Shown here in pieces: positions 1-7,405 of a DNA stretch of 12,089 bases. A model generated the notes under the pieces. It searched no databases. It saw only the letters and a list, made by a program, of their open reading frames with translations, and was not told where the DNA came from. Within the stretch, counting starts at the first letter, position 1; each line of letters begins with the position of its first letter. The stretch covers positions 1-12,089 of the forward strand of contig CAKUYG010000055.1 of NCBI GenBank assembly GCA_934702165.1, read 5' to 3'. Both the position numbers and the translations under genes were made by a program. This DNA comes from an uncultured Bacteroidales bacterium (GTDB lineage: Bacteria > Bacteroidota > Bacteroidia > Bacteroidales > UBA932).

Positions 1-1556
1 GGACGGTAGTGGTCTTCAGTCAGGCGCTCGTTCCAGAAGAGGAACTGGGCAGGGCTGTAGTAGATGACGGCGAGCGCAAGCCGGTGCGCGAAGCTCGTCT
101 GCAGAGTCTTGCGGGCGAATCCGGGGGTGAAGTCCCCGGCGCCGATGGTGTATCTGGTGTACGGAAGCATAGTGGAATGGTCGGCGTTCGGCTCCTGCTC
201 CGTGCCGTGGATTCCCTCCTGGGTGAGAAGGTTAGGCCACTTGCGGCTGAGCCCGTCAGGGCGGTAGGCGTCGTGGATGTCCACAAGAAGGTGGTATTTT
301 GCTGCTTTTGCCACGAGCTCCTCCGTCCATTCCTGCCACTCCTGCGTGCCCACGTTGACAAAACCCGGTTTGATGCCTTTGATTCCCCATTTCTCATAGA
401 GAGGGAAAATCTCGTCGGCATATCTCTCACAGCCCTCATGGTTGACATACAGGAAGATGCCGACATTGTGCTCCTGGCCGTACTTTATGATGGCCTGCAG
501 GTCGAGGCCCGGGTGGCCCGGGCGTGGCTCTCCGGTGGACGGGTTGGTGACGTTCACCTTGCCCGGATAGGATTCCTGGGAGAATGCCTTGCCGTACCAT
601 CCCCAGTCGAAGATCATATAGTCTATGCCCATGGACTCGCAGTAGTCTATCATCTTGTAGGCTTCCGGGGTGGAGATGGTGGTCTCGCGCATGGCGGTGC
701 CTGGCTTTATCCACTCCGTGTCTTCTATGGCGCACGGCTCGCTGAGATTGTAGGTCAGGTAATTGTTGATCATCAGGTCGCCGGGTTTGTCGGACAGGCT
801 GATGACCCGCCAGCCGCTCGTCAGCCCGTCATCCCCCTTGGCCTCACCGCGCAGTCTGATCTTCAAGATGTTGGCGCGTCCGTAAGCTGCGTCCACATAA
901 GCCCGAGGATAGTGGTTGCAGCCGGCTTCCATGATGGCTCCGTAGACTCCGTCCGCAGTCTTGCAGGTGAGCGGAAGTTCGCATCCCGGGGCGACTTCGG
1001 ACGGGTAGACTTTGTAGTATTTGCCCTCATGTCCGTGAGATTCCCAAACTGAAGAAAACTTGGGGAATGAGAATTCCGTGTTCTCGCCCGTCAGCACGAT
1101 TTTCTCAAGCCCCGGCTGGGAAGGGATCTCGTAGCGGAAGGCGGCCCCCTCATTGTAGGCCCGGAAAACTATGTCCATGCGCCGTCCCGGGTAGAGAGTC
1201 TCCTTGAGGGATACTCGCATCTCATTGTAGTTGTCCGGGTAAGAGGACTGTTCTCCGTATACGGGAGTCCATTCACTGCGGTGCTCGGAGTATTTGACAT
1301 CCTCCACGGCAAGATAATGCTTCAGTTCGGCTGTTCCCCCGAGGTCGAAGCCGAGGTGGGAGGGGAGCAGGAACGGCTTGCCGTCGTACCTGATCTCGTA
1401 GAAAGGGGAGTCTCCCGGGTAGACAGGGCCTCCTGAAGGGGCCTGGCGCAGCAGGGAAAAACCTATCTCTACCTTCCCGTCGGGAGAACTGAGCTGTTGT
1501 GCGGCTGCCCCGGTGCACAGGCAGGCGAGGCAGGCCATAATCAATGTCTTATTCAT
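1..1556 (-). CDS. GH97 family glycoside hydrolase, 3' part beyond window (partial)
   Basis: Exported GH97 enzyme, a family of alpha-glycosidases (alpha-glucosidase, alpha-galactosidase). I translated it by hand from ATG at 1556: 518 uninterrupted codons to the left edge, so only the C-terminus (about 120 residues by comparison with its paralogue at 3150-5078) is missing. It has a signal peptide (residues 1-19, Ala-Ala-Ala before Gln20), the N-terminal beta-sandwich with NEGAAFRYE near 196, and then the (beta/alpha)8 barrel. Barrel motifs are YVNHEG (E374), IKPGFVNVG (G398), VDIHDAYRP (D429) and TQEGIHGTE (E447, E453). By spacing, E453 matches the general acid Glu532 of SusB and Glu470 of BtGal97b; G398 falls where BtGal97b has nucleophile Asp415; D429 falls at SusB Glu508; E374 falls near SusB Glu439. 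This suggests an inverting-like enzyme with an altered base. The start overlaps the preceding gene's stop by 8 bases. Family call firm; substrate unknown. Confidence 0.93.
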   Translation of the reverse strand, partial: MNKTLIMACLACLCTGAAAQQLSSPDGKVEIGFSLLRQAPSGGPVYPGDSPFYEIRYDGKPFLLPSHLGFDLGGTAELKHYLAVEDVKYSEHRSEWTPVYGEQSSYPDNYNEMRVSLKETLYPGRRMDIVFRAYNEGAAFRYEIPSQPGLEKIVLTGENTEFSFPKFSSVWESHGHEGKYYKVYPSEVAPGCELPLTCKTADGVYGAIMEAGCNHYPRAYVDAAYGRANILKIRLRGEAKGDDGLTSGWRVISLSDKPGDLMINNYLTYNLSEPCAIEDTEWIKPGTAMRETTISTPEAYKMIDYCESMGIDYMIFDWGWYGKAFSQESYPGKVNVTNPSTGEPRPGHPGLDLQAIIKYGQEHNVGIFLYVNHEGCERYADEIFPLYEKWGIKGIKPGFVNVGTQEWQEWTEELVAKAAKYHLLVDIHDAYRPDGLSRKWPNLLTQEGIHGTEQEPNADHSTMLPYTRYTIGAGDFTPGFARKTLQTSFAHRLALAVIYYSPAQFLFWNERLTEDHYR

Positions 1557-3153
1557 AAATCAAGAATGTTCTTCTTACTGGTTCGGCTGTTTTTATAGGG
1601 TTGTCGCCTGTCCGTCCATATTGCCAGGCTACGATTGAAACTTCTACTGGATACTTGGTCTTGGGCGGCATCTTCTCGAAGACAAGATTGTCCCCCTCCA
1701 CGCGTACAGGGCCGCTCTCGGCATAGAAACCGACTTTCAGCCCGCTGTCCGAGGAAGCGGCCAAAGGAATGGATTTGACCCCTTTCTTGACATCGGCGAG
1801 AGGAGTGAAATTGATATGCTGCTCCTTCCCATCCGTAAGCCGTATCGGCAGCGTGATGCGTGCCTGCTGCACGGCAGGACGATATTCGCTGTCTCCGTCG
1901 TGCTTGATGCAGAAGTCGATGAACACTTCTTTTTCTTCCCAGGTGGCCATCCTGTTCCACGAGATGGTCAAGGTCGTGTCGCTGGACACCACGGCCGGAG
2001 CAGCTATTATTTCAAGATACGGCTCTCCGGATGCATGTCCGATCGGAGTTCCAGGTTCCTGGCGGCTCCACATCTTGTGTCTCGGGCTGCCGCCGTCCAC
2101 TTTGTCGTAGAAGAACGGCTTGAGGTTCAAAGTAAGCCCGTCCTCTTCAGTACGGAGCGCTGGATGGAGCTGCATGTGCGTGTTCTGCTGTTTTACGGGT
2201 TCACCTCCCTGCATGACTCCGACCAGCTGTCTCTTGAGTCCTCTGAAACGTGCACCGTACATCATGGTGGCCTGTGCCATCTCCTTGTCGAAAGTCCAGA
2301 AAGCCTCTGAAGGGTCGCCCTTGTATTTCCCGACTGGTGCGGGGCTGAATGACGGAGCCTCATCTCCTTTCCATCTTTCGACGAGCCAGCCTGTCTTGGT
2401 AGGATCCTGGTGTCCGTACTTGAGGGCCTTGCGGATAAACAGGGCTATGAAAGCGTTCTTCTCCTTGGATGTCGCGAAATGTCCTTCTCCGGGGCAGGCG
2501 AGCATCCCGAGCGGTGTCATCGGGTGCTCGGAGCGCTCCTTGAGTCCGTTGAACGCCCAGTTCTGCGCGGATTCGTATTCACCCATGGTCTCAAGGCAGG
2601 GGATTGTGTCAATGGTCCTGGAGCCCCAGATGTCCGGACAGAAGTTGCCGTCGCGGTGGTATGGCCACTGTCCGCTGGTGGAGATGCAGGCGAGAACCCT
2701 CTCCGGGCGGGATGCCGCCATGTAGTATGGTGCGCTTGCCGCTGCGGAGTGCCCCAGACCTATGATCGGGGCGGTCTCCAACTCTTTGTAGCCGGAAATT
2801 TTCGCCAGATCTCCCAGAGCCTGGTCGAGCCCCTCCCATGCACCGTCGGTGAAGTCGAAGAAGAGGTTGTAGCGGGGGCAGATCCAGAGTTCAGCTACGC
2901 CGAGGCGGCCCATCTCCTTGCGGAAGTCCTTGTCTTCGAGGATGCTGATCTCCTCCATGTTGTGCTGGGAGACGATGATGGCCTTCACCTCACGGCAGTT
3001 TTCCGGGATCCACAGATATGCCACCGGATGTTTGTATTTCGGGGCCTTGGATGTGTTGTGCAGGTCAGTCTTCCACTGCCATATTCCATCCTGGGCAGAG
3101 GCTGCCAGACAGGACAAGGCGAGGACGATAAAAGCGATTATATGTTTTCTCAT
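1549..3153 (-). CDS. Secreted alpha/beta hydrolase (esterase-like), substrate unknown
   Basis: A 534-residue exported protein with a signal peptide (residues 1-20, AASA before Gln21). Residues about 40-245 read as an alpha/beta-hydrolase fold: VKAIIVSQHN (57-65) is an early core strand, IGLGHSAAA (131-139) is the nucleophile elbow with Ser136 in a G-x-G-H-S context rather than G-x-S-x-G with a second Gly, and CPGEGHFATS (220-229) supplies the likely catalytic His225. The acid is not obvious; Asp or Glu around 182-191 is a guess. Residues about 330-534 are Thr/Val-rich and probably form one or two beta-sandwich domains. Removal of an acyl or methyl ester from a glycan is the natural role between two GH97 genes, but that comes from context. 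The ATG overlaps the upstream GH97 stop as ATGA, and the TAA overlaps the downstream GH97 start by 8 bases. It could instead be a peptidase of similar fold. I do not recognise a named family. Confidence 0.8.
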   Translation of the reverse strand: MRKHIIAFIVLALSCLAASAQDGIWQWKTDLHNTSKAPKYKHPVAYLWIPENCREVKAIIVSQHNMEEISILEDKDFRKEMGRLGVAELWICPRYNLFFDFTDGAWEGLDQALGDLAKISGYKELETAPIIGLGHSAAASAPYYMAASRPERVLACISTSGQWPYHRDGNFCPDIWGSRTIDTIPCLETMGEYESAQNWAFNGLKERSEHPMTPLGMLACPGEGHFATSKEKNAFIALFIRKALKYGHQDPTKTGWLVERWKGDEAPSFSPAPVGKYKGDPSEAFWTFDKEMAQATMMYGARFRGLKRQLVGVMQGGEPVKQQNTHMQLHPALRTEEDGLTLNLKPFFYDKVDGGSPRHKMWSRQEPGTPIGHASGEPYLEIIAAPAVVSSDTTLTISWNRMATWEEKEVFIDFCIKHDGDSEYRPAVQQARITLPIRLTDGKEQHINFTPLADVKKGVKSIPLAASSDSGLKVGFYAESGPVRVEGDNLVFEKMPPKTKYPVEVSIVAWQYGRTGDNPIKTAEPVRRTFLIYE

Positions 3154-5078
3154 AATGCTTGATTTTTATACTTCTTGATGTTCTCGGAACTTCCGGCCAC
3201 CGGGACTATCCTGACTGCCGCGCCGCCGCTGTCGCGCAGGCTGAAGCGGAGAGTGTCGCCGGAAGAGACCAGATATTTTGACACGCGGACCTTGGTGCGG
3301 GTAGGGACGGACTTGTCCCCGTCGGTGTAGATCTCTGCCACGAATTTGCCCTCCGGTAGGAAGTCGAGGCTTACCTCAGCCTTCCTGCCGGCGTTGGTGA
3401 TGGTGCCGATGAACCACTCGTCCCCGTGTCTGCGGGCCATGGTCGCATATTCTCCCGGTTCGCCTTCGAGCACCTTGCTCTCGTCCCAGACGGTGTAGAC
3501 ATCGTCAAAGAACTTGAGTTCAGGCTCATCCTGGCTGTCGGACGGCTTGTCGTACCAGTACAGGAGCTGGAGCGGGCTGTAGTAGATGGCTGCGAGCGCC
3601 AGCTGATGTGCAGGGGTCGTCTTGATGGTCTTTGAGCGCGGCACCCCGTGGGCATCCTCGTCCGCACCAAGCTTCCCGAAATCCTGGCGGTAATAGCATA
3701 TCGTGTAGTCGGCCGGGCCGGCGACGTACCGTGTGAAAGGGAGCATGGTGTTGTTGAACGCGTCCGGGAACTCCTCGTTGCCTCTCACTCCCTCCTGGGT
3801 CATGAGGTTGGGCCATGTGCGGCTGACACCCGTAGGGCGGTACTCGTCATGTATGTCCACCATCAGCCCGTATTCGGCGCACTTGCGCACAGCCTCGTGC
3901 ATCCATCGTGTCCACACCTGTGAACCCACCTGGACGAAGCCGAACTTCACCCCCGCGACTCCCCAAGATTTGAATAGCGGCAGGATCTCGTCGAGCTGCT
4001 GCTGGAGGGCACGCTGATTGACATAAAGGAGTACTCCGATGCCCTTGGAGCGGGCGTAATCGATCACGGCCTGCAGGTCGAGCGCGTGAGGGTTCGGGTT
4101 GCGGCGCGGGTCGAGCGTCACGGTGGTGGCGTCCGAGGCCTTGTCATATTCGAATCCGTACCAGCCGGCGTCGAAGAGCACATATTGGAGATCGTGCTTC
4201 TCGGCGAAGTCCACGACGTTCCGGCCGCCTTCTGTGGTGAGGGTCACTTCCCTCATCACCTTGCCCGGCTTGATCCATGTAGGGTTCTTGATAGCACAAG
4301 GAGGGTTGAGGTTGTAAAGAAGATAGTTGTGCTCGAGTATGTCCCCGGCTTTCTCGCCGTACATCACGAACCTCCACGGGGCATCGTAAGGTGCCACATC
4401 CTCGACCGGGCCGTACATCGCGGCCCGGATGGTGTTGGGTTTGTCGGGGGAGAGTTTGAACTTGGTGCGGACATAGTCCACTACTCCGGCCTCGCCAAGG
4501 CAGGCGAAACTCCCGTCAGGAAGTTTGAGCAGAAGAGGACGGTCCGACTCTCCGTCTCCTGGCCAGTCACACAGCGGCAGCACGGAGTATTCCGTCTGGG
4601 CGCGCGGGGTGAAGTAGGCGAGCGTCCCCTCCGGGAGGGTGTACTCGGTATACTCGTCTGTCACCTTGAAATAGCCTCCGTATATCCGGTAGCGGAAGGC
4701 CATGCCCTCATCGTAGGCCCTCACGATGAGGGAGAAAGCCTTTTTGTCTCCGGAGTTGACATCGAACTCCCAGCTGTTGTAGACATCCGGAATTTCCGCC
4801 CTCTCGCCGTATACCGGGCGCCAAGTCTCATCATGTCTTCCGAGGGCACGGACTTCTCCTATATTGAGCCCGTCAAGCATCGGCCGCCCGACTTCCAGAC
4901 CGAGCGCGGAAGGCTGCACAATCGTCTTCCCTTCCCAGGAGATGCTGTATTCTATTCTTCCCGTATCATCCTTGACCGTGAGCACCCCTTTCCCGTCGGG
5001 CGAGGTCATTGTCACGGTTTCCGCCAGTGCCGGAAGACTCACCGCCGCACAGGCTAACGTCATAAGTATCTTTTTCAT
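3150..5078 (-). CDS. GH97 family glycoside hydrolase (complete, VNQR-type)
   Basis: A 642-residue exported GH97 protein. I chose ATG 5078 because it starts directly with a signal peptide (MKKILMTLAC...ALA, cleavage before Glu20) and because its ATG shares four bases (ATGA) with the GH92 stop; an in-frame ATG at 5186 would put 36 unlikely residues before the signal. Residues 20-270 are the N-terminal beta-sandwich (DEGMAFRYR at 123-131), 275-530 the (beta/alpha)8 barrel (LFDAGWYG 301-308, VKFGFVQVG 377-385, VDIHDEYRP 407-415, TQEGVRGNE 427-435), and 540-630 a C-terminal beta domain. E435 aligns with the GH97 general acid. G380 sits where retaining BtGal97b has nucleophile Asp415, D411 where inverting SusB has Glu508, and R356 where SusB has Glu439, so the catalytic set is not standard. 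It is clearly a paralogue of the GH97 at 1-1556. Substrate not predictable; an exo-alpha-glycosidase is most likely. Confidence 0.94.
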   Translation of the reverse strand: MKKILMTLACAAVSLPALAETVTMTSPDGKGVLTVKDDTGRIEYSISWEGKTIVQPSALGLEVGRPMLDGLNIGEVRALGRHDETWRPVYGERAEIPDVYNSWEFDVNSGDKKAFSLIVRAYDEGMAFRYRIYGGYFKVTDEYTEYTLPEGTLAYFTPRAQTEYSVLPLCDWPGDGESDRPLLLKLPDGSFACLGEAGVVDYVRTKFKLSPDKPNTIRAAMYGPVEDVAPYDAPWRFVMYGEKAGDILEHNYLLYNLNPPCAIKNPTWIKPGKVMREVTLTTEGGRNVVDFAEKHDLQYVLFDAGWYGFEYDKASDATTVTLDPRRNPNPHALDLQAVIDYARSKGIGVLLYVNQRALQQQLDEILPLFKSWGVAGVKFGFVQVGSQVWTRWMHEAVRKCAEYGLMVDIHDEYRPTGVSRTWPNLMTQEGVRGNEEFPDAFNNTMLPFTRYVAGPADYTICYYRQDFGKLGADEDAHGVPRSKTIKTTPAHQLALAAIYYSPLQLLYWYDKPSDSQDEPELKFFDDVYTVWDESKVLEGEPGEYATMARRHGDEWFIGTITNAGRKAEVSLDFLPEGKFVAEIYTDGDKSVPTRTKVRVSKYLVSSGDTLRFSLRDSGGAAVRIVPVAGSSENIKKYKNQAL

Positions 5079-7405
5079 TTTGTGAATGTTTTTGTTCCCC
5101 ATTTCTTGTTCGGCCTTGAGCCCATGTCGAGCACCAGGGTGCCTCCCTTGACCAGAAGCGAGTGCGGCACTGCGCAGTCGTCCCACCTCTCGCCGTTGAG
5201 CCTGGCGCCGCGGATGTACATGTTCTTCTCCGAATTGTTGCGGGTCAGGATCTCGAACTTCCCGCCCGGGTAGTAGTCCGGGTTGAGGGAGATGGTGATA
5301 CGGTCAAACACGGGGGAGGTGAGCTCGTATGCGGGGCTGGTGCTGCATCCCCCGTCAACCTCGAAGAGTCCGATTGCCATCAGCACCCCGAGCGCCCCCA
5401 TCTGTCCTTGATCCTCATCATCACGGTAACCCCCGTACGGGGTGATGTCCCCGTAGGCGGCCTTGACCTTGCGCACCCATTTCTGGCTGAGCCACGGGGC
5501 CCCTGCACGGTTGAACATGTGCGCCATCCCGGTGCCCGGCTGGTTGCCGTAGTCGGTCCAGTTGTACTGTTTCATGTCAGGATCTGAATAACGGAAGAAC
5601 CCTCCCGGCTCGCTGAGCCTGAACTGCTCGTCGAGACGCTTTATATATTTGTCCCGGCCGCCGAAGAGCTCCATCAGCCCCGGCACATCTTGAGGCACAA
5701 AGTGCGAATAAATGGCCGCGTTGCTCTCGCAGAACCCGTCCTTCTCGGAAATTTCAAGCGGGTCGAAGTCCTTGAAAAACTCCCCGTCCACCCCGCGGGC
5801 GTTCATGAAGCCGACCGAAGGGTCCCAGACATTGCGGTAGTTCCGGGAGCGTGCCATGAAGAAACTGTAGTCTTCAGCCTTCCCGAGGGCCTTGGCCAGC
5901 TGGGCGAGGCACCAGTCCTGGTAGGCATATTCCAGGGTCATGGAAGCCCCTGTGGTGTGCATGGCTTTCACTCCCGGCCTGCCGTCCGGCACGTAGCCGC
6001 GCTCCTCGTAGTAAGCCATCCCTCCGGAAACTGCATCCTTGCGGTGGTCATAGCCGGCATGGTCGCGGATGCCGCCGCGGAAAGCGTTTTTGCGGAGCCC
6101 CTCGTAGGCTAGGGCGGCATCATATCCGCGGATGCCCTTGTTGTATGCGGCTGCGAAGACGCTCACTGCCGGGTCGCCGATCATCACGTATGTGTAGTTT
6201 CCTCCGGACGGGCCGCGCGGGATGAGGCCTCCGTTGCGGTAGTAGTCCAGCATCGTGTTGCAGAAATCGTCCACGATTTCAGGGTATACGAGAGTCCAGA
6301 GTATGTCCAGCGACCAGTGGCTGCCCCACCAGGCATCGAAGTTGTGGTGGTTGTAGAGGGGCTTCCCGTCAGGCCCGCAAGGGATTCTCCTGACCACGGG
6401 AGCGTCTCCGGTGAGATCCATATAGTGCCCGTCGGCATCGCTCACTATGTGCCTGCCGAGCAGGGCGTGCCACAGGTCGGTATACATCTTGACCTGCTGC
6501 TCGTGAGTGCCGCCGGAGACATCGATGCGTCCGAGCTTCTCGTTCCATTCGTCATAAGCCGCCTGGCGTGTGCCGTCGAAGTCCCAGCCCGGGAGTTCGG
6601 TGTGCATGTTGGCTCTGGCGTTTTCCACGCTCGTGTAGGAAATGGCCACTTTCATCAGCACCTGCTCTCCCTCTCTGGTGGCGAATCTGACTGCGAGGCC
6701 TGCGTCCTTGCCGGACACACGTGCCGGGACGGTGTTCCTGATGATGCTGCCCTCGCGCCAGCAGATGACTTCGGAGGCAGGCTTTGAGAGTTCAGCCCAG
6801 AAATAGACTGGTGTGTCTTTAGGCCTGCGGCCGGTGGCTTCCATTATTTCCCATCCGGCTATGGTGTGGTCATCCACCTGCCATACTTCAGAGTAGGAGG
6901 TCGGACCGTGGGCGAGGAAAGCCCCGCTGTCGAAGATGATCGTGCTTTCGCTGCTCTTCGGGAAGGTGTAGCGGTGCATGCCGACCCTTGTCGTGGCTGT
7001 CAGTTCGGCCGTGATTCCGTAGTCGTCCAGATGTATCTTGTGGTAGCCCGGTTTCGCGATCTCGCCTTCGTGCCTGAAAGCCGAGCGGTAGGCGTCCATG
7101 CCCAGATGACCCTTGAATTCGCCTGTCGTCGGCATCACGGCCACCCCGGACATCTGCCAGTTGTGGATGTGGCTGAAGCAGCGAACATGCAGGGAATCAT
7201 ACAGGTAGCCGGAACCCCAGGAGTGTGCGGTGCCGGTATCCGGGCTCAGGCTCACCATCCCGAAAGGGAGCGAGGCCGAGTCGAAGAAGAACCACCGTGA
7301 ACGGTGGCTGTCGATGAACGGGTTGACCTTGTCCACGTACCCCTCCCCGGCAAAGGCCGGCAGGGCTATGGTGAGACAGGCGAGGGAATATAATAATCTT
7401 CTCAT
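5075..7405 (-). CDS. Divergent GH92 family glycoside hydrolase
   Basis: A 776-residue exported protein (signal peptide 1-19, AFA before Gly20). GH92 enzymes are calcium-dependent, inverting exo-alpha-mannosidases. Family marks: VNPFID near 27, SLPFGMVSLSPDTG (45-58), GYLYD and CFSHIHNWQMSG (76-87) in the N-terminal beta-sandwich; then an (alpha/alpha)6 barrel with FCESNAAIYSHFVPQDV (558-574), where E560 fits the general acid, and DDEDQGQMGALGVLMAIGLF (662-681), which fits GNEDCGQMSAWYVFSAMGFY and carries the base region. Two signatures are altered: the usual WDT(F/Y)R is replaced by SLDILWTL (365-372), and the usual HGNEPSHH loop reads YGNQPGTG (619-626). Acid/base chemistry is therefore probably kept while the sugar-binding pocket differs, so alpha-mannosidase activity should not be assumed. 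Both ends overlap neighbours as ATGA (GH3 stop at 7402-7404, GH97 start at 5078), so it is the second gene of the operon. Family certain, substrate open. Confidence 0.93.
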   Translation of the reverse strand: MRRLLYSLACLTIALPAFAGEGYVDKVNPFIDSHRSRWFFFDSASLPFGMVSLSPDTGTAHSWGSGYLYDSLHVRCFSHIHNWQMSGVAVMPTTGEFKGHLGMDAYRSAFRHEGEIAKPGYHKIHLDDYGITAELTATTRVGMHRYTFPKSSESTIIFDSGAFLAHGPTSYSEVWQVDDHTIAGWEIMEATGRRPKDTPVYFWAELSKPASEVICWREGSIIRNTVPARVSGKDAGLAVRFATREGEQVLMKVAISYTSVENARANMHTELPGWDFDGTRQAAYDEWNEKLGRIDVSGGTHEQQVKMYTDLWHALLGRHIVSDADGHYMDLTGDAPVVRRIPCGPDGKPLYNHHNFDAWWGSHWSLDILWTLVYPEIVDDFCNTMLDYYRNGGLIPRGPSGGNYTYVMIGDPAVSVFAAAYNKGIRGYDAALAYEGLRKNAFRGGIRDHAGYDHRKDAVSGGMAYYEERGYVPDGRPGVKAMHTTGASMTLEYAYQDWCLAQLAKALGKAEDYSFFMARSRNYRNVWDPSVGFMNARGVDGEFFKDFDPLEISEKDGFCESNAAIYSHFVPQDVPGLMELFGGRDKYIKRLDEQFRLSEPGGFFRYSDPDMKQYNWTDYGNQPGTGMAHMFNRAGAPWLSQKWVRKVKAAYGDITPYGGYRDDEDQGQMGALGVLMAIGLFEVDGGCSTSPAYELTSPVFDRITISLNPDYYPGGKFEILTRNNSEKNMYIRGARLNGERWDDCAVPHSLLVKGGTLVLDMGSRPNKKWGTKTFTK

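Noticed and set aside
9..1052. Long open frame on the plus strand, opposite the left GH97
   Set aside because: It lies wholly antisense to a frame that encodes recognisable GH97 motifs; its product has no family resemblance. It is an effect of GC-rich codon use on the opposite strand.
1..1556. Possible pseudogene or frameshift at the left edge
   Set aside because: A codon-by-codon translation from 1556 to the edge is uninterrupted, with all family motifs in order; the gene is simply cut by the window.
3100..3153. Lipoprotein signal in the alpha/beta hydrolase (LALSC at residues 11-15)
   Set aside because: Positions before the Cys (Ala-Leu-Ser) fit a lipobox poorly, and a good signal peptidase I site (AASA before Gln) follows at residue 20.
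2410..3162. Plus-strand open frame of 250 codons opposite the hydrolase
   Set aside because: Antisense to the catalytic Ser/His region of the hydrolase; no recognisable protein.
4086..5057. Plus-strand open frame of 323 codons opposite the complete GH97
   Set aside because: Antisense to conserved GH97 sequence, with low-complexity Val/His/Arg-rich translation and no motif.
5079..5186. Upstream in-frame start for the complete GH97 (ATG at 5186)
   Set aside because: It would add 36 residues before an evident signal peptide and overlap the GH92 gene by more than 100 bases; ATG 5078 gives the ATGA overlap used elsewhere in the operon.
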